From assembly GCA_900539655.1 (NCBI GenBank), contig UQCR01000011.1, positions 27,194 through 91,193 on the forward strand: a stretch of DNA of 64,000 bases, in the 5' to 3' direction. Position 1 is the stretch's first letter. Every line of letters begins with the position of its first letter. The stretch is from an uncultured Robinsoniella sp. GTDB taxonomy: Bacteria; Bacillota; Clostridia; Lachnospirales; Lachnospiraceae. The position numbers and the translations under genes are program-made. This document shows, one piece after another, positions 48,501 to 57,081 of this stretch. Under the pieces are notes generated by a model that was not told the DNA's origin, did not search any database, and worked only from the letters and a program-made list of their open reading frames with translations.

Positions 48501-48827
48501 GAGTCCCAGTGAACCGGAATTAATCTTGAAATCATATGAGAATAAAATTGCTCCCACAGTCTGAATATCAGGAGAAATCTGCACATTCTGATTTGATTTT
48601 ATTTGCAGAACATCTTCTATAATACTTACCTGTTCCTTATTTTGAATATCTAACCAGTTATCCAGTTGTAATGCATCCTCATTGGAAAACAGATAATTTT
48701 CTGTATTTTCTTTTTCCGTTGCATGAGCCTTAAGCATACCACCGTCCCTATTTATCACAAAGCCTGCAGGCATAATCAGAACCATCGCAATAACTATACT
48801 GCACCACTTTTTCCATTTCCCTCTCAT
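45516..48827 (-). CDS. Secreted GH29-type alpha-L-fucosidase-like enzyme with carbohydrate-binding modules
   Basis: The start is set at ATG 48827 (1103 residues). A GGGAAGG site precedes it, and it gives a clean signal peptide ending at KAHA. The longer frame to 48848 overlaps the upstream gene. Two concanavalin-like modules follow (about 45-215 and 230-405; each ends in a GYFGF/I-(A/S)-MG segment), then a short atrophied immunoglobulin-like domain (about 425-500). The GH29-like barrel spans about 510-950, with QKYGLFVHYVAG, EYVIFTVAHSQQ and the likely nucleophile in KGFWFDGYF near residue 685. The C-terminus is a beta-sandwich (GSMEILIDGVTAAIIDC). There is no dockerin or anchor. The barrel differs from classic fucosidases (VAHSQQ in place of KHHDG), so the true sugar may differ. 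Confidence 0.75.
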   Translation of the reverse strand: MRGKWKKWCSIVIAMVLIMPAGFVINRDGGMLKAHATEKENTENYLFSNEDALQLDNWLDIQNKEQVSIIEDVLQIKSNQNVQISPDIQTVGAILFSYDFKINSGSLGLQFNMKETGKNNWDTAGYLMNISQSGHVDFLVSDGTRKMTIGTGEVNDFKKNDFNHVEINYLESGNIEISFNNRAQALIAVTDATQTYGYFGIAAMGNKPDAEIMNFQVIGTKMEEPEAEVVFSDDFSGDLSQWKLLKNMPEIIEGRMKVIDGKTMQITTADEKYYIEGDAEYEFDIDSFANGAAGVQFNSAGRISAGSYDQSCYYINVRKNVIQYCKDNVYRTVEIPSGIDTGKEVHVRITYKKESGQIQVYLNDIHALTWQDGDYKGGYFGFISMGTKASFDNIVVKGKLRDMGELEFDKIVKRTSIIYKPLRDQEQIKFPGIPDQYDIEILTSSPEGYIGNDGTILKRPLTEEGEQDIDITFRLTDTLNSENDLIRTLSVPLSPVYTAPNASEDEVKADRKRFERQKYGLFVHYVAGLTRDTNGNTVNDIDVLAEDFDAAQFAKDVHDMGFEYVIFTVAHSQQRNLYPSKTMKRWRDDRRTAGGVKTYTDEVDVIDELYQELKPYGIDLHLYLCELDGLYWNAEDRENTGWDDCGGNIDGDHERYNQFQQEIADEMAQRYAGKIKGFWFDGYFIHGPAGTTGPIHGVIDQEEYRKSLLAYDPGLALVGNIGGNRQKDPYPEWTSLDYRCQELYNFGDTYYNPEATEDNGRTWTLNEHQAAQVVTQGKNWWAVNKNNNLRVTKENLFLYIVGAASVSKSGGAALSMGVFPGSTDEQTNGTLWEGNTLREFITLNEQYLKPIAESVINTNAGQAYKTKNNSWLANEDWGVSTESEDGKFVYLHIITPPENSNHIQLPDTEDRSILGGKAELLKYDGTRKDVEFEKNADGYQITLPNGETWHKLDTVVKVERVKPADPDNIMEVPGISDEWTVQGNWTKQNEIGNVMSSRNDSRETQEAGAGLTYSFDGDQIEVWGNKAPNYGSMEILIDGVTAAIIDCSDAKIQRDILLFKSDKLDGESHTLSIKNTDSLTIAVYRLKIRKFPETNIQLDIKQP

Positions 48828-48831
48828 CCTT

Positions 48832-51201
48832 TTACACCTTCCCTTCATACCATTCCCGCCTGGCTGCGTCTGTGATTGAAGTATAATCCTCTGTCTGCTT
48901 GATAAACGTCAATATCATTGGTTTCTGGCTTCGATATATTTCAATCCTCACCGGAATATTTAATGGAATTTCACCAAAAGCCTTCCTGAAATCTTGAATG
49001 CATTGTATCTCTTTCCCTTCAATTTTGCGTATTACATCTCCTACTCCGATTGGAAGTCCGAGTTTACAGAAGATCCCCAAAACGTCTCTGTCCAATATGA
49101 ACACTCCATACAAATCCGGGAGTCCTGCAGCTGACCGCATCCCCTCTCCTGTAATGTTAGATAACCGGACATCATAAAACTGCTCCGTTTCCTCCTCCTC
49201 CACTCCCTCAACGTATACAAAAGCAGGTGGTTTGGGGCAATCTACCCTGCCAAAATCCTTATCAGACATGGGGAATTTAAGAAATCCCTGCGACAATGCA
49301 TGGGAATCCCCACTTATTTCATAATTTCCTTCTTTAAAATTTACGAACCCGGGATCTGAAATAATGGATTTATAATCCGGCTGAGGCAGATTTTTTATTT
49401 CATGCCCCATATTCCAATAGGTATTAAATGAATAAAACGTCGTAGCTTCCTCATTAATACACACGTTATTACAGATTTTCGGAGAACAGACAATATTACA
49501 GTAAATCAAATCATGATTGTACGCAAAACTCATATGATGCTCAAAATTGGATCCTATCAAAACGTTGTTATGAACCCTTCTGTCAAATCCGTCCCTGAGC
49601 TTAATCCCCACACCGATACATAAGTTATTACAGATATCATAATTTGAAGCACCATCATCAATATCAATACCAAAAGCATATGTAGCATATACCCGGTTAC
49701 CGCGTATCACTGTGGTCTTCCATGCGTCCAAAAGAGCAAATGCACGTTTATCCTTACCGAAATATCCCATCGCATCATGTTGGGGGACCGACCAGTAACG
49801 GTCTCTTCCCCAACAATTAATCGGTCCGTGGTCTGCGGTCTCTGTTACACAATCGAACAAATCATTTCCCTCAATTACATGTCCGCCGAAGGTACCGTCA
49901 TGAACATTAATTCCTGCGCGCGAGGTATGATGTACCGTATTTTTTAAAACGGATACCGATTCGCTGATAGACATGCAGACTGCGGCAGTCTGTTTCTCAT
50001 AATTACCTATATCATAAAAATAGTTGTCTGATATCATAATTTCCCTGGGGTAATCCTCAGATGCCGGTCCCGGTAAGAAGTCTCTTATTTTTGTCTGATG
50101 ATTCTCTCCATCGTAGGTTGAGGCATTCCTGACAGCACAAAGCTTTCCGGCAATCAGCACTCCGGTTGCACCAATGTGGCAGAAATCGCAGTTGCTCACC
50201 TGATTATCCTTCTGGTATCCGGACATCATAATAGCGTTGCCGCCCATATCTTCAAATGTGCAGTCCTCAATCCTGATCTTCTCTGCGTTTTCCATAAATA
50301 CAGCACCGCCGCGAACAATCCCCCAGTCCCCCCTTAATGGACGCTCATACGGTCTGGTAAACATCGTTCGATGTGTCCGATTAAAATGAATACCACGAAT
50401 GTGCACATTGGCTACAGGCTTATCCCATGATTTACCTTTTATATGGAGAAACTCCTCAGTTGTCACTATCTCACATTCTGCCTGGGACAATTCCGTCTCA
50501 TTCTCAGGGTAATAATAAAGAATCCCGCTGTTCGTGTTATAATACCATTCACACGGAGCATCCAGTTCTTCGAATATATTCTCTACCATACGTTTCACAA
50601 CATGCATGCTGCTTCCCCGGTTATTATCTCCTACCCACTCGTATAATAATTGATTATCCTTCGTCTTTCCTGTTATAAGGTAAGAGTTGCCTCCCCACTC
50701 CGCATGATGAAGTGCCCGGATATAACCGCCTCTTGGATTCTTCCAGCCAGCTGTGCGCTCTTCGCTTAACGCGTCTTCAGCAAATCCCCCCAGCACCTTC
50801 CCCTCTTCATAGTTTGGATATCTGGCCATAATCTTCCGATTTCCATTAACATACAGACCATCGATTTTTCTGCCCGGTCCAATATTGGCCTGATAAATAC
50901 CATCCTGATAGCAGACCCATTGCAAATCTATCGGACCTGCCCCGGTTATGATTACCTTCTCATTATCATAGTTCTCAATCACAAGTGGAATATCTCCGCC
51001 CCCTGTGGTTTCCTTAGTTATCAAAACCGGTTTCTCCAGGTAATAACTGCCCCCTCTTATCTGAATTTTTGCACAGCTTATTGAAGAGGCTTCTTTTCTA
51101 ACTTCCTGTATAGATCTGTAAAGCGATGCAAAAGGACGTTCCAAAGTACCTTCCCAATCATCTTTTCCATCCGGGGCTATGTATATTAAAAGTTGATTCA
51201 T
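48832..51201 (-). CDS. GH141-like right-handed beta-helix enzyme with C-terminal PDZ domain
   Basis: The N-terminus IYIAPDGKDDWEGTLERPFAS is the starting pattern of GH120/GH141-type parallel beta-helix enzymes. It is followed by a long series of helix coils rich in asparagine (ISDNYFYDIGNY, DYDICNNLC-like turns; about residues 250-640). GH141's founder is an alpha-L-fucosidase acting on rhamnogalacturonan II. The last 100 residues or so look like a PDZ domain (GVFILDRDVLGIFCKLGLPI, GVGDVIRKIEGKEI). No signal peptide is present, so it is predicted cytoplasmic. The gene follows the two permeases, separated only by a group II intron remnant, and its ribosome binding site starts right after the intron. 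Family is likely; exact GH number uncertain. Confidence 0.7.
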   Translation of the reverse strand: MNQLLIYIAPDGKDDWEGTLERPFASLYRSIQEVRKEASSISCAKIQIRGGSYYLEKPVLITKETTGGGDIPLVIENYDNEKVIITGAGPIDLQWVCYQDGIYQANIGPGRKIDGLYVNGNRKIMARYPNYEEGKVLGGFAEDALSEERTAGWKNPRGGYIRALHHAEWGGNSYLITGKTKDNQLLYEWVGDNNRGSSMHVVKRMVENIFEELDAPCEWYYNTNSGILYYYPENETELSQAECEIVTTEEFLHIKGKSWDKPVANVHIRGIHFNRTHRTMFTRPYERPLRGDWGIVRGGAVFMENAEKIRIEDCTFEDMGGNAIMMSGYQKDNQVSNCDFCHIGATGVLIAGKLCAVRNASTYDGENHQTKIRDFLPGPASEDYPREIMISDNYFYDIGNYEKQTAAVCMSISESVSVLKNTVHHTSRAGINVHDGTFGGHVIEGNDLFDCVTETADHGPINCWGRDRYWSVPQHDAMGYFGKDKRAFALLDAWKTTVIRGNRVYATYAFGIDIDDGASNYDICNNLCIGVGIKLRDGFDRRVHNNVLIGSNFEHHMSFAYNHDLIYCNIVCSPKICNNVCINEEATTFYSFNTYWNMGHEIKNLPQPDYKSIISDPGFVNFKEGNYEISGDSHALSQGFLKFPMSDKDFGRVDCPKPPAFVYVEGVEEEETEQFYDVRLSNITGEGMRSAAGLPDLYGVFILDRDVLGIFCKLGLPIGVGDVIRKIEGKEIQCIQDFRKAFGEIPLNIPVRIEIYRSQKPMILTFIKQTEDYTSITDAARREWYEGKV

Positions 51202-51264
51202 TTTACCACCTGACCTTTCTTATATCGGGTAGGCTCCTCCGTCGCCGGAGTTCACCCCCCCTAA

Positions 51265-51298
51265 GAACGCAACGTACGATTTTCACCGTATTGCGCTC
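51265..51298 (-). ncRNA. Group II intron domain V
   Basis: A 34-base hairpin: GAGCGCAA at the 5' side pairs with TTGCGTTC at the 3' side, an inner TACG/CGTA helix, and a GTGAAAAT loop region. It has the AGC catalytic triad near its 5' end and the length of a canonical domain V. Domain VI and the 3' splice end follow directly. Confidence 0.8.
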
Positions 51299-51521
51299 AA
51301 GCAATTGTTAGCTTTAGCCTTGTAGGACTAAAACCGATGACGTTAATTGTAATTCTGGGTGTAGTTTCCTGTGGCATTCCGGATGGACGATCTCTGTCTT
51401 TCCTTTTCCATTTTGATGTGTTCTCCATCCGGTTTCCACCACTACACCTTCCATACACAAGGTGCACTTTCCCTTTTATCCTTTCCATATATTGTTTAAT
51501 GCTTTTCTTCCTGACATTCCT

Positions 51522-52010
51522 TCAAACATCCGCCCAGTTTCGGTTTCCTTCCCGGTGAAAGTATTTCTCTCTGATCCGTTCTAAGAGGTTCTTAACGTTT
51601 CCCTTTGACGGTTTTATCAATACCTTCTTTTTATACTTTCGGATGTCCTGTCCCAGAAAGTCAAATCCCTTGCTGATGTGGGTTATCTTTGTCTTTTCCA
51701 GTGACAGTTCCAATCCACGTTCTTCTAAGAATCCTCTTATTTCCGGTAGTATTTGTTCCTCCAGCAGTTCACAGCTTTTACCCGTCACCACAAAATCATC
51801 CGCATACGCAATGGTATGTATCTTTGAATACACGGTCTTACCTTTTACGTAGTGCACTGGCTTTATCTTCTTTTCCAACCGGCTTCCTAATCCATTAAGC
51901 GCAAGTCCTGCAATACACGGCGATATAATCCCGCCTTGCGCGGCTCCTTTTTTCGTTTCATGCAGACTTCCTTCAAAGATGAATCCCGCTTTCAACCACT
52001 CCTTCAGCAT
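51522..52010 (-). pseudogene. Fragment of group II intron reverse transcriptase (LtrA-type)
   Basis: The 162 residues cover the reverse-transcriptase middle: GAAQGGIISPCIAGLALNG (RT block 4), the catalytic IAYADDFVVTG (block 5), and KTKITHISKGFDFLGQDIRKY (blocks 6-7). Blocks 0-3 are absent before it. The protein ends soon after LLERIREKYF, before the GWANYH-type maturase segment and the endonuclease. It could not work alone. Confidence 0.88.
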
Positions 52011-52176
52011 TAGAGGGATTCATTGTCACAACAGCTTAACGAAAGATTGTCACCAATCCTACATTGTTGCTAGGTTACTCTTGACGGAACAAGAGGTTCA
52101 TAATATACTGGAATCACCAGTGTTTATCAGTGTTTCAGCATATCCAAACATTCATCTATGCGACCTCGTGTCGCAC

Positions 52177-53055
52177 TTAGCCCTTTACGGCTCCGCCTGT
52201 TAATCCGGCAATGAAGTATTTCTGAGTAAATATAAAGAAGAAAATAACCGGAAGAAGTATAATGCAGCTTGCCGCGCTCAATGGACCCCAGTCAGTTCCG
52301 GCACTTTGAACAAACGCCGTAATCCCAAGCGGCAGGGTTTTTATGCTGGATGTTGATAAGTCTACCGATGCCCAGAGCATCTCTCCCCACCAGCTGAGAA
52401 AGCAGAAGATTGCATTCGTAGCTGTTGCAGGCAGCATCATTGGCATTACAACCTTTCGAAACGTTGTTGACTCAGTACAGCCGTCAATTCTCGCTGCTTC
52501 TATAATTTCAGTGGGTACCGTTTTAAAAAAATTCCGATAAATATAAATTGCAAAAGCAAGTCCCCAGCCTATATAGGGCAGAATTAAAGATAAATGCGTA
52601 CCCAATATACCGATTTTACTAATCATGAGATACATTGGCATCAATACCGATTCTGACGGAAGCATCGTAAGCGTAAATATTACAATCATAATAGTATCGG
52701 ATTTGGGTATATCCAATTTTGTAAGTGCATATCCCGCCAGAGAAGACAAGATTAAAGTCACAACCACTACAGATGCAGCAACTATGATACTGGACAAAAA
52801 ATATCTCCCAATTCCAGCAGTTGTCCAGGCATAGCTGTAATTTGCCCACTCAATTGATTTGGGAAATCCCCAGATATTATTATAAAAATCATTTGTTGTC
52901 TTTCCGGAAGTTAAGAGCACAAATAGCATAGGGTAAACTGTAATTAATACAAATAGCAGAAGAATGATCCGAATTACCCACTTGGAAACCTGTTCTCCCG
53001 GCTTCAAATGTCCCGCCTGCTTTTTGAATTGTGATTTCGCTGCTTTAGAACTCAT
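52177..53055 (-). CDS. Sugar ABC transporter permease, MalG type (second CUT1 system)
   Basis: A 292-residue permease with six membrane segments and the EAA loop EIIEAARIDGCTESTTFRK, ending in the characteristic AGLTGGAVKG. Its TAA is directly followed by the 5' end of the group II intron remnant, so the protein is complete. The start lies 11 bases inside the end of the MalF-type gene. No ATPase gene accompanies the system. Confidence 0.92.
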   Translation of the reverse strand: MSSKAAKSQFKKQAGHLKPGEQVSKWVIRIILLLFVLITVYPMLFVLLTSGKTTNDFYNNIWGFPKSIEWANYSYAWTTAGIGRYFLSSIIVAASVVVVTLILSSLAGYALTKLDIPKSDTIMIVIFTLTMLPSESVLMPMYLMISKIGILGTHLSLILPYIGWGLAFAIYIYRNFFKTVPTEIIEAARIDGCTESTTFRKVVMPMMLPATATNAIFCFLSWWGEMLWASVDLSTSSIKTLPLGITAFVQSAGTDWGPLSAASCIILLPVIFFFIFTQKYFIAGLTGGAVKG

Positions 53056-53938
53056 ATTCTTCCCCCCTCAATAGTAGCTTTACTATCAGAATACTGGCTA
53101 ACACCACAACCGTAAATACCACACCTGCAGCAGCAGATTCTCCAAATTTTCCATAAGAGAACGCCATTTTTGTCATTCGTATTGGCACGGTAGTCGTTAA
53201 ATCTCCCGGCCCTCCCTGAGTCATGGTAAATATAAGATCATAAGATTTATATTGTGTCCCAAGTGTATTGATCGTTGCCAGCAGAATCATAGGTTTAATA
53301 AGTGGCAGGGTAATATACCGAATCTGCTTCCAATAACCGGCACCGTCCAGCTTTGATGATTCATAAAGTGATTCTGGTATTGTCTGCATAGAAGCAAAAC
53401 ATAAGAGCATGACCTGGCCTGCACTCTTCCAGACCGCCACAAAGATAATGCACAGCATTGCCGTAGACTGATTTTGCAGCCATACACACTGCAGACCACC
53501 CAGACCAATCACTTTCAGAAAATTATTCAAAAGACCCATCTCAGGATTGTAAAAGAATGTAAACATTAACCCTACCACCGCAATAGGAAGCATGGCCGGG
53601 CTGAACAGGATCAGCCGAAAAAAAGAGCCTTCCTTTCCTGACAATCGAAAAACCAGCGTTGCAAGAAGTATCCCAACAATAAGACCTCCAAATGTGGATA
53701 CCAAAGCATAGTATACGGAATTTCCAATACTTTTAAAAACCGCCGGATCCTGAAATACCGTTGCATAATTTTTGATTCCCTGAAATTGACTATCCCCAAA
53801 TCCATCCCATTTCTGGAATGATAAGAGAAAATTCCATATAAACGGAACAACTGTTGCAAACAAAATAAATACCATAGCGGGAGACAAAAAGACAATGCCA
53901 GTTAATCTTTTTTTATTTATTTTTCCTTTTTTCTTCAT
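53045..53938 (-). CDS. Sugar ABC transporter permease, MalF type (second CUT1 system)
   Basis: A 297-residue permease with the EAA loop SLYESSKLDGAGYWKQIRY, where the usual EAA reads ESS, and typical flanking helices (IGNSVYYALVSTFGGLIVG). It couples with the downstream permease by overlap and with the binding lipoprotein upstream across a 109-base gap that holds a hairpin. Confidence 0.9.
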   Translation of the reverse strand: MKKKGKINKKRLTGIVFLSPAMVFILFATVVPFIWNFLLSFQKWDGFGDSQFQGIKNYATVFQDPAVFKSIGNSVYYALVSTFGGLIVGILLATLVFRLSGKEGSFFRLILFSPAMLPIAVVGLMFTFFYNPEMGLLNNFLKVIGLGGLQCVWLQNQSTAMLCIIFVAVWKSAGQVMLLCFASMQTIPESLYESSKLDGAGYWKQIRYITLPLIKPMILLATINTLGTQYKSYDLIFTMTQGGPGDLTTTVPIRMTKMAFSYGKFGESAAAGVVFTVVVLASILIVKLLLRGEEYEF

Positions 53939-53998
53939 TTTACCACTACCCCTTTATCCATTTCACCATTCAATTACCTCATTTTTTGCACAATTTTA

Positions 53999-54025
53999 GC
54001 AGGCAGCAGAGTCTCTACCACCTGC
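53999..54025 (-). terminator. Attenuator-like hairpin after the second binding-protein gene
   Basis: Stem GCAGGCAGCAG (53999-54009) and CTACCACCTGC (54015-54025) pairs fully if G-U pairs are allowed, with a five-base loop. The T tract is weak, which fits partial termination between a binding protein and its permeases. Confidence 0.5.
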
Positions 54026-54047
54026 TTATCATCAGAAAATCTTATTA

Positions 54048-55322
54048 CTACTTATTCGCCAGCGCACTTTTACGCTGTTGCTCAAGATTATCAATAACGG
54101 TATCCACTCCACCGTTTAAAATCAGATCAGGTATCAAATTATTCATTCTGTAGTCATTCATTTCTGCGGGCCACACAACATCGGGTACACATGTCAGTGA
54201 CTGTTTAACCAGTTCCTTAGTAAATTCATCACTGATTTCCACATTTTTATTTATTGGAATATAACCTTCTGCCGCATGGATTCCCTGAATCTCCGGATTA
54301 GTAAAAGTCTTAATCACTTCTACCGCTTTATCTATATTTTTACTTGACTTGGGAATAAAAAGGCAATTGCCTGCACCATTCAAAGCCGGAGTATTTCCAG
54401 CACTTGGCCATGGGATAACGACTGTATCTATACCAGATTCCTTCATTTCCTCAGACGTTACCTTTGCGCCTGCTCCAATATCTGTCATCATAGCCAGTTT
54501 CCCCTGGGCAAATGCAGCTTTCAATTCATCACTTTTTACTGTAACTGCTCCTTCACCCGGATACATATATCCAGCATCATATAACGATTTAATATTCTCC
54601 AGGGCATTCCTTCCTTCGGTACTCGCAAAAGATAAATTCTTTGCTACATAGTCATCGTAAGAACTCTGATCCAGAACCTGCGTCAGCATTGCCGGGCGGA
54701 ACATCCATTCACCATGCTGTAAATCCGCAGAGTTTCCAAATGGAGCGATTCCGTTGTCTTGCAATTTTTTACATGCTGCTTTAAATTCATCATAATTCCA
54801 TCTTTCCGGTATCTCCACTCCCGCCTTATCAAGCAAAGTTTTATTTCCCAAAATTACCGTAAAATTAGACTCCCACGGAATTGCTACAATCTTACCGTCT
54901 ATGGTTACAGGCTTCAAAGCATCCTCACCGATAGCTTCCATCCATTTTGGGTCTTCTTTCAGATAAGGAGTCAGATCTACCGCGGCATCCGCAAAACTAG
55001 TCATATCGTATGTACCGAAATTATATATATCACACGGTTCCCCGGAAGCAAGACCGGTACGGATTACCTTCTCCAGATTACTCCAATCTACTTGAATTGC
55101 ATCAATATTACAGCTGTCTTTCATCTGTTCCTTTAGCGCCTCAACCATCTTTGGTCCGGATGTATATTCGATAACCTTCCCATAAAATTTTATATCTGTT
55201 TTACTATCTGCTTTTTTCACAGTTTCTGAAGTTGAAGAATTGCTTCCTCCACCACAGCCGCTTAATATTAAGGTTGTAGCCGCTAGCCCTGTAAGTATTA
55301 CCTGACATATTCTCTTTTTCAT
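54048..55322 (-). CDS. Sugar-binding lipoprotein (second CUT1 system)
   Basis: Lipobox ILSGC at about residues 19-23 ahead of a family-1 binding fold. Segments include AIPWESNFTVILGNKTLLDKAG, ERWNYDEFKAACKKLQDNGI and LAMMTDIGAGAKVT. At 424 residues it is normal. It is the first structural gene after the YesM/YesN pair and feeds the two permeases. Its companions are a GH141-like and a GH29-like enzyme, so a fucose-containing oligosaccharide is a reasonable guess. Confidence 0.92.
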   Translation of the reverse strand: MKKRICQVILTGLAATTLILSGCGGGSNSSTSETVKKADSKTDIKFYGKVIEYTSGPKMVEALKEQMKDSCNIDAIQVDWSNLEKVIRTGLASGEPCDIYNFGTYDMTSFADAAVDLTPYLKEDPKWMEAIGEDALKPVTIDGKIVAIPWESNFTVILGNKTLLDKAGVEIPERWNYDEFKAACKKLQDNGIAPFGNSADLQHGEWMFRPAMLTQVLDQSSYDDYVAKNLSFASTEGRNALENIKSLYDAGYMYPGEGAVTVKSDELKAAFAQGKLAMMTDIGAGAKVTSEEMKESGIDTVVIPWPSAGNTPALNGAGNCLFIPKSSKNIDKAVEVIKTFTNPEIQGIHAAEGYIPINKNVEISDEFTKELVKQSLTCVPDVVWPAEMNDYRMNNLIPDLILNGGVDTVIDNLEQQRKSALANK

Positions 55323-55446
55323 ATCAATTCTCTCCTTTTATTTGGTTTTGTTTCCTGTCACATTTGATAGTCTAATCATACTACCTGCTTTACCATACTT
55401 ACAGATCATAGAACTACGATTTTTTAGAATATTCTACGATTTCAAT

Positions 55447-57024
55447 TTATTTTTTCTCTTCTATACCTCTGGTTTTGCGATATTGTAAGGGGGATATCCC
55501 TACGATCTTTTTAAATACAGAGGAAAAATACCTTTCATCCTTATAACCTACCTTCTGACCAATTTCTCCCGTTAAATCCAATGTTGTCTCCAGAAGTATA
55601 CAGGCCTGTTCAACACGATATTTGTTTAAGTATTCTGTAAAAGACACTTCCATTTCTTTCTTAAACAAATAGCTAAAATAATTTTTAGATTTGCTCACGT
55701 AAGCTGATATCTGGTCAACAGTTAAGTCTTCATGATAATGTGTGCTGATAAAGACGACAGCTGTCATTACCACCTGGCTTACATTCTTTTTCGAATGCTG
55801 CGATACCCCTTTTAAGATCAGATAATAGAGACTGCAAATCCAATCCCGATACTGTTCTATTGTATACAATTCAGGGACTTCAAGAAGAAAATCCTTATTT
55901 TTTTCCAGCACCTGCTCCACCTCAAGACCGGTTTCCCTTATGCAGCGAAATAAAAATTGCTTAAGGGTAAGACAGACACCTTTGACTAAATCATAAGATG
56001 ATATTTTTTCTTCTTTCATGTTATTAAAATTTTGAATTATATATTTCTCAACCTCTTCGTATTGAAAACTAATTATATACTTTCGAATCTGTTCTTCGTC
56101 TTGCATATAAAAAGAGCGATTTTCCCCGCCAGATTGTTCTTCATAAGGGATAACCTTTCCATTCCCCATATAAAGCCTTTTTTTCAAGAGGTGGATACAC
56201 TCGTCCACTGCATCAGCTAATTTACTGGCCGGACAGTTGTCTGAAACCGCTGCTGTTGCTGTAGGCAGTTTTTCCGCCTCCAGATCAGCATTCGCTCCCT
56301 GCATGATCTCTTCGATCCGCTTAACAACCTGCCATCTTGATCGGCTTAAATCCATACGGATTCCATACAATAGATATCCAGGCAGGCTTAACACAAAATC
56401 ATGTTCATTTGCTTTTGCCTCCTCTGCGAAAATCTGCCGCATATCATCGCATATCTTTCCCTTCTCTTTTCTTAATGCAGTATCAGGTTCAATCAATACG
56501 CATACAATCTTATCTCCAGTTGTAAGGCCGGCAAAAACCTCCAGTAGTTGTAATAACTCTTCGTTATACAAGTCTTTGGTCTGTAGATACTGAATAAGTT
56601 TTTCTTCTGTCAGATGCAGATCGTTTCGCGTTTTTATCTTTTCTTCCTCTTGTATCGCTTCTACAATTACATTCACATTATCGGTCAGTTCTTTTACCTT
56701 GATCGGCTTAAGCAAATAGTCTTTTACACCTATATTGATTGCCTGCTTTGCGTAATCAAATTCCGAAAAACCACTTAAAATAATAATATGGATATCTTCC
56801 TGTTTTTCTTTCGCTTTTCTGGCCAGCTCCAAACCATCGATTCCAGGCATACGAATATCTGTAATTAAAATATTTATTTTTTCTGCCTCCATTATTTCCA
56901 GTGCTCTTACTCCATTTGGTGCAGAATGCACTTTACTGATGCCAAATTTCTTCCAGGGAATACCCTTCTCAATGCCTGCCCTAATTTGAACCTCATCATC
57001 AACAATCAGCAATTTTATCTCCAT
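55447..57024 (-). CDS. YesN-type response regulator with AraC output domain
   Basis: A receiver domain fills residues 1-120 with the acidic pocket at D9-D10 and phosphorylation aspartate D56 in ITDIRMPG. A long helical middle follows, and the C-terminus is an AraC double helix-turn-helix (SKSKNYFSYLFKKEMEVSF and DERYFSSVFKKIVGISPLQYRK). GGAAGGGAGGG precedes the ATG. It follows its kinase by 57 bases and most likely switches on the sugar-transport/GH operon directly downstream. Confidence 0.93.
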   Translation of the reverse strand: MEIKLLIVDDEVQIRAGIEKGIPWKKFGISKVHSAPNGVRALEIMEAEKINILITDIRMPGIDGLELARKAKEKQEDIHIIILSGFSEFDYAKQAINIGVKDYLLKPIKVKELTDNVNVIVEAIQEEEKIKTRNDLHLTEEKLIQYLQTKDLYNEELLQLLEVFAGLTTGDKIVCVLIEPDTALRKEKGKICDDMRQIFAEEAKANEHDFVLSLPGYLLYGIRMDLSRSRWQVVKRIEEIMQGANADLEAEKLPTATAAVSDNCPASKLADAVDECIHLLKKRLYMGNGKVIPYEEQSGGENRSFYMQDEEQIRKYIISFQYEEVEKYIIQNFNNMKEEKISSYDLVKGVCLTLKQFLFRCIRETGLEVEQVLEKNKDFLLEVPELYTIEQYRDWICSLYYLILKGVSQHSKKNVSQVVMTAVVFISTHYHEDLTVDQISAYVSKSKNYFSYLFKKEMEVSFTEYLNKYRVEQACILLETTLDLTGEIGQKVGYKDERYFSSVFKKIVGISPLQYRKTRGIEEKK

Positions 57025-57081
57025 ATAAGACCCTCCCTTCCATACAATCGTATCCTCTTACTGCCAGAAAATTTTCTTAAA

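Larger units (their letters stand above)
51224..52176 (-). mobile_element. Decayed group II intron, internally deleted
   Basis: On the minus strand the element begins GTGCGACACGAGGTCGCA at 52176, a standard GUGCG 5' end and first domain I helix. It ends in a domain VI hairpin and CTACCCGAT at about 51224. Between them lie about 165 bases of domain I, then abruptly the middle of a reverse-transcriptase frame, then a 34-base domain V. At about 953 bases it is less than half the usual length. Most of domain I, domains II-III, the first half of the protein gene and the maturase/endonuclease end are missing. The 5' end is immediately after the TAA of the permease gene. Confidence 0.85.
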
